Shown here: one piece after another, positions 6,163 to 6,182 of the stretch
How positions within the stretch are numbered: position 1 is the first letter of the stretch
Layout: each line of letters begins with the position of its first letter
NCBI GenBank assembly: GCA_002482405.1
Contig: DLFX01000345.1
Location: 2,216 to 8,397 of the forward strand
Direction of reading: 5' to 3'
Length of the DNA stretch: 6,182 nt
Source of the DNA: Firmicutes bacterium UBA7709
GTDB lineage: Bacteria; Bacillota_A; Clostridia; Peptostreptococcales; Anaerovoracaceae
Notes under the pieces: model-generated
Seen by the model: the letters and a program-made list of their open reading frames with translations, nothing else
The model's database searches: none
Told to the model about the DNA's origin: nothing
Program-made: the position numbers and the translations under genes

Positions 6163-6182
6163 ATTTGCCGTTTTGCCTCAAG

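Noticed and set aside
6087..6182. Molybdenum-cofactor riboswitch in the hairpin-rich tail
   Set aside because: The structure lies after, not before, the molybdenum enzyme gene, and I see no match to the known multi-stem architecture of that RNA in the bases available.

Overview
The window looks like the chromosome of an anaerobic Clostridia-type Firmicute. This rests on strong AGGAGG-like ribosome binding sites, AT-rich gaps between moderately GC-rich genes, and a fermentative, CoA-centred gene set that includes a FAD-less molybdenum hydroxylase of the Desulfovibrio gigas Mop type. No RNA gene, CRISPR array, insertion sequence or phage gene is visible. The genus cannot be named from the sequence alone.

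Layout, left to right. (1) The window opens inside the last 103 codons of a CoA-acylating aldehyde dehydrogenase (plus strand, ends 314), closed by a 16-bp perfect terminator hairpin (328-372). (2) A fresh sigma-A-like promoter (393-421) and a good ribosome binding site precede a complete acetyl-CoA hydrolase/transferase-family CoA-transferase (472-1803, plus). (3) A bidirectional terminator (1833-1863, inside a wider inverted repeat) separates it from a convergent gene on the minus strand (1911-2990), which encodes a Rossmann-fold dehydrogenase resembling dihydrodipicolinate reductase and 2,4-diaminopentanoate dehydrogenase. (4) A 240-bp divergent intergenic region (2991-3230) carries two outward-facing promoters built in the same unusual way. 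(5) The plus-strand gene at 3231-6086 encodes a 951-residue molybdopterin aldehyde oxidoreductase with two [2Fe-2S] clusters and no FAD domain. (6) The last 96 bases hold two adjacent hairpins and no recognisable gene.

How the genes may fit together. Three of the four proteins belong to families that interconvert an aldehyde, its carboxylic acid and its acyl-CoA: acylating dehydrogenase (aldehyde to acyl-CoA), Mop-type oxidoreductase (aldehyde to acid) and CoA-transferase (acid to acyl-CoA). The fourth belongs to a family that includes amine/amino-acid dehydrogenases. That suggests a fermentation or detoxification locus for some aldehyde-yielding substrate, but the substrate cannot be read from the sequence.

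The most notable signal is regulatory. The dehydrogenase gene and the oxidoreductase gene are each preceded by a TTGACC/TATACT promoter with an overlong 19-bp spacer that carries an ACCTT...AAGGT dyad. This is the hallmark of MerR-family activator targets. The two copies form a 32-bp imperfect inverted repeat (26/32 identical), which predicts that one MerR-type regulator, not encoded here, switches both genes on together.
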